Source: Anarhynchus alexandrinus (taxonomy: Eukaryota > Chordata > Aves > Charadriiformes > Charadriidae). Taken from it: a stretch of 64,000 nt of DNA. Made by a program: the position numbers and the translations under genes. The notes below the pieces were generated by a model. That model searched no databases, was not told the origin of the DNA, and saw only the letters and a program-made list of their open reading frames with translations. The number at the start of each line of letters is the position of its first letter. Positions within the stretch are counted from its first letter, which is position 1. Positions 13,601 to 23,260 of this stretch are shown here, piece after piece. The stretch covers positions 10,015,571 to 10,079,570 of the forward strand of contig VUYV01000007.1 of the NCBI GenBank assembly GCA_008711295.1, in the 5' to 3' direction.

Positions 13601-16600
13601 TTTATATAAATCCATCCCAGCAAATATCTCTGATAAGCAGTAAGTTAGAAAAGGTGTATAACCAGATTTGAAACCCCATACAATTCCTGTATATGGTGTA
13701 AGCAAGTCATTAAGAAATACGAGATTTCTAAAGACAATCTTATTAATTCAGCTTTCTTTACAAAAGTACATTACTGAAATAACAGAATGTTACTGTTTTC
13801 TGAGATTTTTATGAATGCCATTCTGGTTAACACCACCTTGCATAGAACCCCAGGACATTCACCTTTCTTAGATGAAGAGTCCCATGTCTTTTGCTGGAAC
13901 AGAATCAATAGTATTTCAGAGCTAACATAAAGCTAGATAAAAAAACCCCATGTTTCTCCCTCCTCTACTGCCCAGTATAGAATCTTATCTCAAAACATGT
14001 GTTTTATTGAAGTCAACTGTTGACAAACTAAACCAATATTAGTTCTGGTCTGAGAAAAATCAACACATAAAAATGCATCTGATTCAATGTAAGTTCACAA
14101 TTAAACTCTCCAGCTGCTCTATGACATACAAATCATTATAATACCAGCAGAAGAAACTGACACTGGCACTAGATACTAAAAGCCACACACTTAGCAAAAT
14201 GAGAATGCTGGCTTTTGAACGAGCTCTAGTCTCGAATTCATCACTACTTAAAAGTTTTCTAATACCAAAAAGTGGCTGATTCTAAGTGCTCATAAAAAAA
14301 AAAAAAAGAAAAAAGAAGGAATGTTAACATTTGGAATTTATTGAGGGGGAGAGAGTAGTCACAGAGGGGGATCTAATTAGCAAAAATGCATTCAAACATG
14401 ATTAATTTGTAATCCTGGCACCAGCTGTATTCAACCAAATGCTATACTTTATGAGACAAACACTAGTGAGTTTTACATCTGTTTCATGCTAAGATAACAT
14501 CTGTTTTATTCACTCGCAATACTTTTCCAGTTCTACAGCAATTTATACTTTTCCTAGTATTCCATGTCAATAAAAACATAGAGACTTATGGGTAAGCATT
14601 GTAAGAGCACATGTTTATCTTTCTGTATATTCAGTTTGTGAGTGTTGAACAAAGAAGTTACTGCTGTTACAAGGGGGAAAAGAGAACACTACTGTCCTCC
14701 AGGATACATATAGAGTTGCATATGATTTCAATTTATGCAATTGTATCCTAATAAAACTAAGCATTCAAAACAAAATACAAAGGACTTTTCCTCTCAAGGG
14801 CGGTGCAAAATTCTAGAGCTTAGGTTTCCTCAAACTCTTTAACTAAGTCGTTCAGAATACCAAGCAAGCAAACAAAGTATGAGGTGAGTTTTTCTATAAA
14901 TAAAGAGCAAAGCTCCCATTACTTTTATTTTTTGACAAAGCTAAAGCACAATTTGTATAATTGAAAATATTTTTCAGTTGTTCAATTTAAGATCAGAAAG
15001 ATTTGAATATCAACATACAAGTGAAAACTCAATAGAGACAGCTGCTATCGATGTTCCTGGTTGAGAATCATGCCTTCAGCAAACGTATTTAGTCCTTGTA
15101 CACAGTCTCTTGGCTGGTTAACCTCATGCCCATCTGTTAGAATGGCGTGGTTCCTACTCAGGTCAGACTTTTGATCCGGAGTAAAAGTACCCATAACCAC
15201 TCAACAGGTACTTCTTTGGAAAAGTAACACCAAAGTACTGGACTGCCCTTGTTCTCTTTACAGCTTACATGTTCGCTTTGTAGAGTTCTAATTAGCTGGC
15301 TACCCGTTTCCCCACTTTCTTTCATCTTTCTTTCATATTCAAAATATAAAAAGGGAAAATATAAGCACTTCACAGAAGGAGTCCCAGGATTCTTATCCTG
15401 CATGTCTGAAAGATTTGAAATTTGCTATTTTTATTCCTGACTTCTTGCAAGCAGCAGTTTTATTAAAGGAAAATTCAGTGGTAACAGTCTAAATGCTTAC
15501 TCAGAAGGGATGAAGAACAAATGTGAGCTCTGAATTTTACCTGTCTGTATTACAGGATTAATTTGCTATGTGGCCTTGGCTCACTCCTGTTCAGTTTCTT
15601 TGGAGTTTGCATTTGAACAAGCAATACAACAGCTGACAGAAGAGGTGATGCAATTCTCCCCCCACCTCCCATTTTGTTATTTTCATAGTAGAACCTGTTC
15701 CCAACAGATACTATACTTGAGGAGCAGTCACTAAACTGCTATTGAAATTACTGAAAATAGACTAGCCATTTTATATGTGTAGTGCCAGAAAGTTTTCAGA
15801 AAACTTTTGGATAAGAAATCTGTTTTGGCTTTCACCATCATAAGCAGAAACCTTTGTTGTTTTAATGTATATGAGAAGAGATTCAAACTTTTTTCTTCAA
15901 AATTGTTTGGTCAAGATAAGTGATTATAACCTTCTGCTATCGCTGCTGGAAGCACAGCTTCTGACTATGTGACTTGGTATTTTGCATTCTCTTTTTTTTT
16001 TTTTCCATTGTTCTTTCAGAAGGTCTTGGAATAACAAAAAAAAAAAGAACACCAGTCATGTACCTCTTTCACAGCATAAACCATTCTGAGACCTGCATTT
16101 TCAGTTTTTAAGAAAACAATTTTGCATCTTTCTCCAATGACCATGGCAAATTTGTAATAGCAGGCATATTTATTAGCAAGTAAGAACAAAATTCACACAT
16201 ACTGTAGCAGCTGAAATCAATGCACTGTTGAAAGCTATATTCAAAATATACAAAACAGTATACCAACCACAGAACAATTTTTCTAGCTGGGTGAACCATT
16301 GCTGGAAGACACCCAAAACTGAACTGGCTTTCTATGAATTGCAATTGAAATTACAGAAAGGGAATCACTACAAGTGTACGTGCAAGTTGTGACTTCAATT
16401 ACTTAGATGTTAAGAATCATGACTTTGCATAATGAACTCTTTTTACTTTCAATTTTTAGGGTTGAATACAATTGCCAAACTGCACCATTTTGTAACTATG
16501 CAATCATGGTGTCCATGTATCAATGGGGTCTTTAGGACAAAGATTCCACCTTTTGTACCTAAACGGCGTATGTAAAAACCTCTGTCTAGTTTAGTGCAAA

Positions 16601-19600
16601 AGTGTCAGCTCAACACTGCAGACCTCCTTCTACCAGTGTACAAAGAGAGGAGTACCTTCACGTAAAAGAAAAAATAAGAGAGTAAGTCTCCCATTACGTC
16701 TCACTATATTAATTTAGTAGCCATACATACCCTTTTAGGTATGAATTCTTACCATCTGACTAATTGTAGCTTATGGGAAGAAAGGAATAAAGTTCAGGGG
16801 GATAATATGTTGTTATATAATTTTTATATCAGAATTCAGTAACATTAAATCCCCAAATTTCACTGTCTACAGCCAATTCAGAGTGACTGAATTTACTAAT
16901 TTAAAATGTAAGGAAATATAACTGATTTAGAATTTATTTTCTTTTCTGTGTTTCAGAGCAGTATTGATGCACTGCTATGTTTCATAGGTATGGGGAATAA
17001 TGAAACACTGGATGTGTAGTAGCATTGCATTTCATTAAGCAAAGCATGCAATAATTGAGTGCCAAGGATTACACTATCAGTCCTCCCTTCTGAGAATTCT
17101 GTCTGGTGTACACATCAAAATAAAACTTACTCTTTCAAAATATTTAGAAAATTCACTTAATTATGCAAAAATATATTCTTTGGCCAAACTATAAAATATT
17201 AGAGAAAAAAGCAAATTTTCCATCTATTTTTTACATAATTTTGAGGATCTCAGATTGTTCCATACTGTATTTTATTCTTGTCTTTTATTGGTATATGGTA
17301 TGTGCTGTAATTATATAAGATTAGCCAATTCAGAAGTGCTGGAAACCATGTACATGCATCTAGAGATACTACAACATCCACTCATACGTATAGGCACAGA
17401 GATATCTATATACTGTTTTACAGGTGTTAGGATGAGCCTTCCTGTCTCAGCTTCGCAGGAAATTTCACAGGCTTTTCATATGCAGTCTTCTCTTCCCATA
17501 CTACTCATAAAATAGTATTTTGTTTAAACTTTATCTCATCCATGTATTCTTTCTCTGCTTAGTTAAGAGAAAGTGTATCAAAATGTACAGTTTAGTTTAT
17601 CTTGCTATTCTCACTAATGGCCACAAAAAGCTCTGATACGGATACTGGCAAGAAAACAAGTTTAGACTATATTTAAGTTAAGAGTAAAACCTTGGAAAGC
17701 TTTGTGTTAATCAAAGTGAAAGCACAGTCGGAGTCTGACTTGGCAGACGAGTGCAGAAAATGTGATCAGACTTGACTCATCCCAAACCTTCTTTGTATTT
17801 GCAAATAAACCGCAGGGGATACTACCTGTTTGGTCTCAAGCTGTAATATGTTGGAGAACAAATCTTTAAAAGTACCTTTGAATCTCACTTGGATTTAAGT
17901 GTTTACAAAATACATTGCATTTGTCTGATCAGTCAAGTTAGAGCTCTTGCCTTCTATCTGGGAAGATATCCTTAGAAATAATATAAGTTGAGAGTGTGTA
18001 TACAAAGAACACAAACAACATATACCCACTGAACACACAGCTCCAAAAAGCAGCGGTATGTATAAGCCCTGCTGAAGAAGTTATAATATGAGATCAGAGA
18101 ATATCTGCATCTCTTTCTCCTTAAATCTGCTGGCAGATGAACTTAATGCTTTTTAGAATCTTTCCATAAAATTGGCTGAAATTGCTCATGTTCCAATGTC
18201 AGTAGTGATTCTATCAACTCCTTAGGATGAAATGAGAGCTACAGAGAACAGAATCCAGGCTAAAAATATTCAGAGGGTTTTACTTCAGTTTTGCTAGCTA
18301 ACAGTATTCTAGTGTACTTAAAATGAAAACAATAATTATCAAATAAAATGAGCATTTCATCCATAGGGGGGCAACTTAATTGCAACTACAGAATTCCTTC
18401 TCTCAGTGAACTTTGTGTCCCTCTGTATCAGTTCAACAGAATGAAAATGCTGTATCCATTATGTTCATACATAACCACAAGTCCATGCCTGTTTGTACTT
18501 CAAAATATACACCATATGTGAAATTAATCAATACTTGCTTTTGGAAGGAAAAGACAAACCTGCGGTGTACCCTCAATACATATACAATCTATCTATACAA
18601 TCAAAGAAAGATGAGAATGGGTACAAAACAGTATTATATGTGTATTACAACAGCAATTGTTTCAGTAAGTGCCAACTATTTTTATTACAGGAATATAAAT
18701 GTTTCGGGGACAGAAAAAGTGTGTAGTATAGGAAAGATATATTGCAATGCAAGTATCCCAATTAAATATACATACTCTTTGAATAATATAATATATAGAC
18801 CTAACAGAGTGACTTTTAGGCATCTAAAAACAAAGTGACTCACCTGTTTCTTTTCTCTGGTTAAATTTAGATATGTGTACAGCTGCATTATTTTCCCATG
18901 CAATGATTCTAGAAAAAAACTAGTCAATCCTGGATCTTGGGAACGGTTGCTTTTACATTGGTGAATGTCTGAAATATGTTTTGAGGTTTGCACTTTTAAG
19001 ATAACATTATATAAAATTAGTATTGAATAGTAAGAGACTGTGCCTAAACTATATTACAATATCACAGTATAAATAAAATTAAAGAACCATGTGCCAGGAT
19101 TTTGTATATTGTTTAACTGTTTTTTCGTTTGGTTTTGGATTGCTTTGGATAAAAGGAAGATGATTATAGAGCAACATGTAGTAGATTGTTGAAATCCTAT
19201 TCTAGATAATGATCAATGGTTAGAAGAACCATAGCTACAACTCAGGCAGGAGCTGTGTAGCACTATTTTTAGAGAAAAACTGGGGAAAGGTATTAATAGA
19301 AATGATCAAGTATTTAAAAAGTAGTGGGAAGGGCAGCACAAAGGTTTTTTAAATTAAAATTTTAAAAATTAAATATTCTATGTTTTTGAGCAAGTTACAA
19401 GACAAATATATAAATAAATGAAATTTCAACTAACACTCATGTTAATGTTCTGTGAAAGCACTGATGAAACTATGAAAATGACTGTTACCTTAATATTGGA
19501 AAACCACAGGTCATTTTCATGCAATGTAGCAACATAAACAGAAGTAAGAAGTCCAAGAGAGATGGCAACAATTCCACCAACAGTTACTGAGAGTATGTTC

Positions 19601-21244
19601 CACAGCTTTCCACCTGTATGATCTTGGAAAAAAAAAAATATCACTCTGTAATTGTGAGACACATAATTCAATTTAAATGAATTTTGGAAACTCATTTATA
19701 CATTGCCTGTGCTTGTACAGTTTAAATTCTGTTGGTAACAGAACACTTTGTTTTAACAGGTCTTTATGGAGATCTGGTTTTTATTTTCTCATATAGCAAA
19801 CCAAGAGTATTTTATTTTCATGCAAAGCGAAATAAGGTCTACCTTAATCAGCACAATGCAGTTATAGCTAAGAACACCATGATTCTATACAAATCTAGAT
19901 AAATACCATATCTAATTTGTAAATCTAAATTTAAATATCCTGCAGGATATCCTGCAGAACTTTTTTAATTAAGGCAACACAGGATGACTGTTAGATCACA
20001 AAGTAAGATATTAAAATCTTCTTCACACATCTTAAAACTGCTGCCTGTTGTTTTTTTGGGGGTTGCTTGGTTTTTGTAAAAAAAACAACACTGAAGGTTC
20101 AGAAGTCTCACTAAATACCCACAGAGACTGAACAGTGACCAAAGCAGCCTTTGATAATGGTGTCACGCTCTGAATTGCAGATGACCTCCTGCTGATACTA
20201 GAATAAGATTATAGATGAAGTGCTGGGAAAGAAAGATTGCGTTTCTAGGTAGCTCGAGCAATTTATTGTACACTTATGTTCCTGGGTTTTTTAGTTGTTT
20301 TGTTTTTTCTTTTTTTTAAATATAAGGCTTAATATTAATCTTAGTGATCTGGAATTACATCTTTGAAATGGCTATTTCATACAGCATGTGACATCTACAT
20401 AATGGGTACCAAATATACAATTCAACAGAACTAAGGGCTGGGCTGGATGAGAACTATGACCGCTTTCCCATTTTGTATATAGCCTAAGTGTACTTGCGTG
20501 GAAACAACAATGTAACTTTCTTTCCCTCGACCCAAACTGCATATATACAAACATTTAGAATTTAGATCAAAACATCCCTTAAAATAAGTTGATTAAAAAA
20601 ACCCAAACCAAACAAACTTTGCTAACTTTAAAGTTATAATTCCAAACAAAAATGTTGTCAGTATTTCATTACTTAAACAGATCCTCCAATTGACACTCAA
20701 TGTCTCTCTTTGAAACTGACCTAGCTACTCTGTCCTATAGTAAAAAAGCAAGGGTTTGCAGTTAAATTCAGATTTCATGTGCAATCTGCTTATATTTAAG
20801 TGCAACTTGTCAGAGGTCTTCACATCATTTTATGTTACCAATGATTTGAACTGGGCTTTGGTTAACAACCTATGATGGCTACATGAAATCTGATAGCGTG
20901 TCACTGATACTAAATTGAAAAAAGTTGTTCTCACCAGTTTAAATTAGGATTTTAAAATGGAGAGGAGATTGACACGCAGTAATCTGCTTGCTCTCTGTCT
21001 CATCCAATTAATTTTGGTGATAGATATTCAAGTATGAAAATGTATTTGGTACATACCTAGTTCTAACCTGTGCTTAGGATAGATACCAAAAGCTAAACGC
21101 TACTAAAAAGCCATAAAGTTACAATCCTTTTAATTACCCACCAGACAAAATTTTCCCATCAGGCTTCACATTCTTCTCCTCTGAAGGCTGATCTTCAGCC
21201 GCTTCTGTGCCTTTTCCAATCCTTCTCTGTCTTACGGTTGTCAT
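1614..21244 (-). CDS. DPY19L3: DPY19L3, probable C-mannosyltransferase (3' part missing)
   Basis: Members of the DPY19 family are multi-pass ER membrane enzymes that transfer mannose from dolichol-phosphate-mannose to the C2 of tryptophan in W-x-x-W motifs, as in thrombospondin repeats and R-spondins. Fourteen exons join in frame: 21142-21244, 19489-19622, 12565-12655, 11584-11705, 11245-11390, 9417-9540, 8502-8636, 6760-6891, 5606-5707, 4732-4805, 4329-4487, 2715-2837, 2239-2350 and 1614-1670. They give 538 codons, all bounded by AG/GT. Family hallmarks are [12 protein letters not shown] (68-79), [18 protein letters not shown] (82-99), [18 protein letters not shown], and [18 protein letters not shown]. 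Many hydrophobic segments follow TM1 (about 44-67). The start ATG is preceded by in-frame TAA and TGA 8-9 codons upstream. About 180 C-terminal residues, the luminal domain, must lie beyond position 1. DPY19L1/L2/L4 are less likely because the sequence follows L3 throughout. Identity is from recognition, not a database search. Confidence 0.97.
2239..2350 (-). CDS. DPY19L3: DPY19L3 coding exon 13
   Basis: The exon completes Arg482 and runs to residue 519. It encodes [19 protein letters not shown], a signature of DPY19L3, then [16 protein letters not shown]. Acceptor is TTTCAG. The donor AGG|GTTAGC is weaker than the others but is the only one that keeps phase 0 into exon 14. Confidence 0.95.
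2715..2837 (-). CDS. DPY19L3: DPY19L3 coding exon 12
   Basis: The exon encodes residues 441-481 plus two bases. A polar linker around [15 protein letters not shown] leads into [19 protein letters not shown], the family's conserved membrane segment. The linker is the least conserved part of the visible protein. Acceptor is TAATTAG, donor ATGAG|GTATAT. Confidence 0.94.
4329..4487 (-). CDS. DPY19L3: DPY19L3 coding exon 11
   Basis: The exon completes Arg388 and runs to residue 440 plus two bases. It begins with the conserved [20 protein letters not shown], then RLSDTLLFY and a membrane segment, [17 protein letters not shown]. Acceptor is TCCTTTAG, donor CTCAG|GTAAAA. Confidence 0.96.
4732..4805 (-). 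CDS. DPY19L3: DPY19L3 coding exon 10
   Basis: The exon encodes residues 364-387 plus two bases, [20 protein letters not shown] and on. It is soluble, predicted loop sequence. Acceptor is TTTGTAG, donor ACAAG|GTATGA. At 74 nt it is too short to stand out as an open reading frame. Confidence 0.95.
5606..5707 (-). CDS. DPY19L3: DPY19L3 coding exon 9
   Basis: The exon encodes residues 330-363. A basic start, [14 protein letters not shown], leads into the membrane segment [15 protein letters not shown]. Acceptor is TTTCTAG, donor AAAG|GTAAGC. It has 34 codons and phase 0 at both ends. Confidence 0.95.
6760..6891 (-). CDS. DPY19L3: DPY19L3 coding exon 8
   Basis: The exon encodes residues 286-329. 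It contains the hydrophobic run [18 protein letters not shown], the conserved [20 protein letters not shown], and ends in TIQ. Acceptor is TGTTACAG, donor CAG|GTAGGT. It has 44 codons and phase 0 at both ends. Confidence 0.95.
6892..8501 (-). other. DPY19L3: DPY19L3 intron 7
   Basis: This is AT-rich non-coding sequence. A run of about 18 T lies near 8,201-8,218. No other content recognised. Confidence 0.6.
8502..8636 (-). CDS. DPY19L3: DPY19L3 coding exon 7
   Basis: The exon encodes residues 241-285, starting [20 protein letters not shown]. The conserved [10 protein letters not shown] sits between hydrophobic stretches. Acceptor is CTTCCAG, donor AAAG|GTAAGA. It is a whole number of codons (45), in phase 0 at both ends. 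Confidence 0.96.
9417..9540 (-). CDS. DPY19L3: DPY19L3 coding exon 6
   Basis: The exon completes Arg199 and runs to residue 240. It encodes the conserved [18 protein letters not shown] loop followed by the membrane segment [13 protein letters not shown]. Acceptor is TGTACAG, donor GAA|GTGAGT. It ends in phase 0. Confidence 0.96.
9541..11244 (-). other. DPY19L3: DPY19L3 intron 5
   Basis: This is non-coding. Most is AT-rich, but about 10,780-10,980 is clearly richer in G and C and contains purine-rich runs. It may be an old repeat fragment I cannot name. Confidence 0.6.
11245..11390 (-). CDS. DPY19L3: DPY19L3 coding exon 5 (two membrane segments)
   Basis: The exon encodes residues 151-198 plus two bases. 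It starts [20 protein letters not shown] and continues through a second hydrophobic stretch, [20 protein letters not shown]. Acceptor is TTTTACAG, donor AACAG|GTAAGT. The intron separating it from exon 4 is only 193 bp. Confidence 0.96.
11584..11705 (-). CDS. DPY19L3: DPY19L3 coding exon 4
   Basis: The exon completes residue 110 and encodes up to residue 150. Recognisable stretches are [20 protein letters not shown] and [18 protein letters not shown]. Acceptor is TTAAG|GT and donor CAG|GTAGGC. There is no ATG-initiated open reading frame long enough to flag this exon. It was found by matching phase and family sequence. Confidence 0.95.
12565..12655 (-). CDS. DPY19L3: DPY19L3 coding exon 3 (conserved luminal loop)
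   Basis: The exon encodes residues 80-109 plus one base. It begins [20 protein letters not shown], the most conserved block of the DPY19 family, in the first luminal loop. This acidic loop is thought to take part in catalysis; that is family knowledge and is not shown here. Acceptor is TTCCTGCAG-type, donor CAAG|GTAT. Confidence 0.95.
12656..19488 (-). other. DPY19L3: DPY19L3 intron 2 (6.8 kb) with no recognised content
   Basis: This is the largest intron of the gene. It is AT-rich unique-looking sequence with short homopolymers (for example the A/G tract near 14,291-14,320 and the T run near 15,990). A 141-codon plus-strand open frame at 18,413-18,838 has low-complexity, AT-driven composition and no family resemblance. 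I see no gene or repeat family here. Confidence 0.7.
19489..19622 (-). CDS. DPY19L3: DPY19L3 coding exon 2 (TM1)
   Basis: The exon encodes residues 35-79. It contains the first membrane segment (about 44-67) and the start of the conserved first luminal loop, [12 protein letters not shown]. The acceptor follows a T-rich tract ending CCAAG, and the donor is AAG|GTAACA. It ends in phase 0. Confidence 0.95.
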
Positions 21245-21284
21245 GATGTCACTCACTTTAATTCATTATTCTTCAGTCTGACTC
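21142..21284 (-). CDS. DPY19L3: DPY19L3 first coding exon (5' UTR 21245-21284, CDS 21142-21244)
   Basis: The exon encodes residues 1-34 plus one base. It starts MTTVRQRR, matching the cytosolic N-terminus of the family, and is charged with no membrane segment. A splice acceptor (TCCATTTAG) precedes 21284, so the 40 bases before the ATG are likely spliced 5' UTR. I chose the donor at 21141 (G|GTGGGT) because only this phase joins exon 2 correctly. A second GT four bases further on (21137) would shift the frame. Confidence 0.92.
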
Positions 21285-22199
21285 CTAAATGGACACATAC
21301 AAGCAATGCATCTTCCTACCCAAACATTCACTTAATACTGTATGAAATATGTGAAAACAGAACCATATTTTACTGCCATAAGAGACTTTGACTTACAGAA
21401 CTATACTGTAGTTGAAGTGTATCTTACAGAAATGCAAGATTTTTTGGGTTTTTTTTTACATTATCAACGTTTACAACATTCATTATCTTAAATTTGTAAA
21501 GACTTCTTTTACATGCTCTTGAACAGGTTTTCAGAACGATTCATTATTTTGACTGCCCTCACCTTTGGCCCTTGACTCAAAATGCACACCAGGCTCCACT
21601 TATCTGAAAAAGTGTAAGCCCTTCAAAGAAAAACTACTCCTTTTAGGGTATTTTAGTTGGATACCTAAAATAGAAAGTCAGTGTTTAAATCTTGGCTTTC
21701 AAGAAATCCCAGGAAAAGGGGGCCATAAGATGCAAAAATGATGCCAAAGAAAATGTGCTATGAAAAACTAAAGAGCATTTAAAAAAATCCTTCATGTTCT
21801 ATACTATTAAAGCACCATAATATTGGAGAACACTACAAAAAAAAAAAGACAAAAAGAGCAGCTAGTCCTTCCCCTGTCGATTCCCAGGTGCTCTCTGCTC
21901 TGCCAGCACGGTCCACACATAAAACTGCTTCAGACTGCCATTCTCCATTTGAAAAATCAATGGTGTCCCATCCCGAATGCAAAAGTCTGTTACCATTCCC
22001 AGAGCGCCAACGCCAGTATTAGTGTTACCAGAGGCGTAACTGACCAGTAACGGTAACACCCTAAGAAATACGCCTCAACTTCACAACTTTGTTGTTTTAA
22101 AGCTTTTGCAGTGGATTAGCTTCACCTCTTTCCCTCGTGCCTGGGGAAACACACGGAGGGAGCTCCCTGAGCATATACTCACGTTGATTTTAAACAGCT

Positions 22200-23260
22200 G
22201 GTTTGTAGAACACCTGACGATTAATTAAAGGCAAGATGGTCATCATAACCATGCTCGCTCTTTGCACGGCCACTCGCAGCCAGCCCTCCTCAGCGCCTTA
22301 CGCCGGAGGGAAGGGTTTTGGCCCGGCACACACGGGGAAAGCCTCGACAGGACACCGGGAAGGAGAACGTCCCGCCTCCGTCCCCACAGCTGCCCGAGGT
22401 GAGGCGAGGCCTGGGGCGGCACGGCGGGGCGGGCCCTGCGGCTGCAGGCCGGGCACCATGGGGAGCCCGGGGCGATGCCGTCGGTGGCGGCGGGGCAGCG
22501 CGGCGGACAAGCGAGAGGGCGGCCGAGGGGGAGAGCGCCCGGACCGACGGGGCGAGAGCCAGCGGCGCCGGGGGCTGGGCAAGGGCGGGAAGCGGAGGCA
22601 GGAGGGCCGGGCCTGGGGCCGCGGCTCCCCCGGCAGTCGGGGCGGGCCCCGTGGGGCGCGGGCAGCTCCACACAGCGCCGCCCTTCCGCCGGCGGCGGCG
22701 CGGCTCGGCTCGCTGCGGCCTGCGCGGCCTGTTCGGTGGCGGCTCCGCCGTCCGCCCGTCTCCTCCCCTTCCCCTCCGCATCCCCCGTGGCGGGGTCGAT
22801 ACCTGCCGGAGCTCCGAGGGCCGCGGGTCGCTGCAGCGGGGCGGCGGCTTCTCTTACCGGCGCCGCCTGCGCGGAACCGCCCGGGAGGGGATGAGGCAGC
22901 GCGGCGCCTTTTGTTCGCCCCTGTCAGACGGAGCGGCGGGGCTTGCGGCAGCCGGGGCGCAGTGCTAGGCGGCGGGCAGGGGCCGGCGCCGGTGGGCAGG
23001 CAGGCAGGCAGCCGCCGCCGGCCGGGGGAGGCCCGGGGGGGGAGGAGCTGTGGGGAGTGGGCGGGCTGAGGGCCGGGGCCGGGCTGCGGCGGGGCGGCAC
23101 CTTCTCCGCGGGGCTCGGGGCGCTCCGGCGGCCTCCTCCGCCGCCTGCGGGCTCTGCGGAAGAAGGGGCGGCGGGGACCGGGTGGTCTGCGGAAGCGGAG
23201 TCAGGCACAGTCACCCCGGTCTCCGGCTCGTCTCGCCGCGGCCCGAAAGGGGTTTAATTA
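22200..23260 (-). promoter_or_regulatory. DPY19L3: CpG island, probable DPY19L3 promoter and non-coding exon 1
   Basis: Base composition jumps here to very GC- and CpG-rich sequence between AT-rich flanks, 1 kb upstream of the first coding exon. Minus-strand donor-like sites lie at 22857 (GCGCCG|GTAAGAG, the best match), 22802 (GGCAG|GTATCG) and 22182 (AAC|GTGAGTAT). Any of these could end a non-coding first exon that splices to 21284. The long open frames on both strands are what stop-poor CpG DNA gives and are not taken as genes. The start site cannot be fixed from sequence alone. Confidence 0.8.
22993..23012. repeat. GGCA tetranucleotide microsatellite
   Basis: About four tandem GGCA/CAGG units (GGGCAGGCAGGCAGGCAG) lie inside the CpG island. 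A short tract like this is likely to vary in length between individuals. Confidence 0.8.

Noticed and set aside
18413..18838. 141-codon plus-strand frame in DPY19L3 intron 2
   Set aside because: Composition is driven by AT-rich DNA (Ile, Tyr, Asn, Thr, Lys), it overlaps other frames, and it resembles no family I know.
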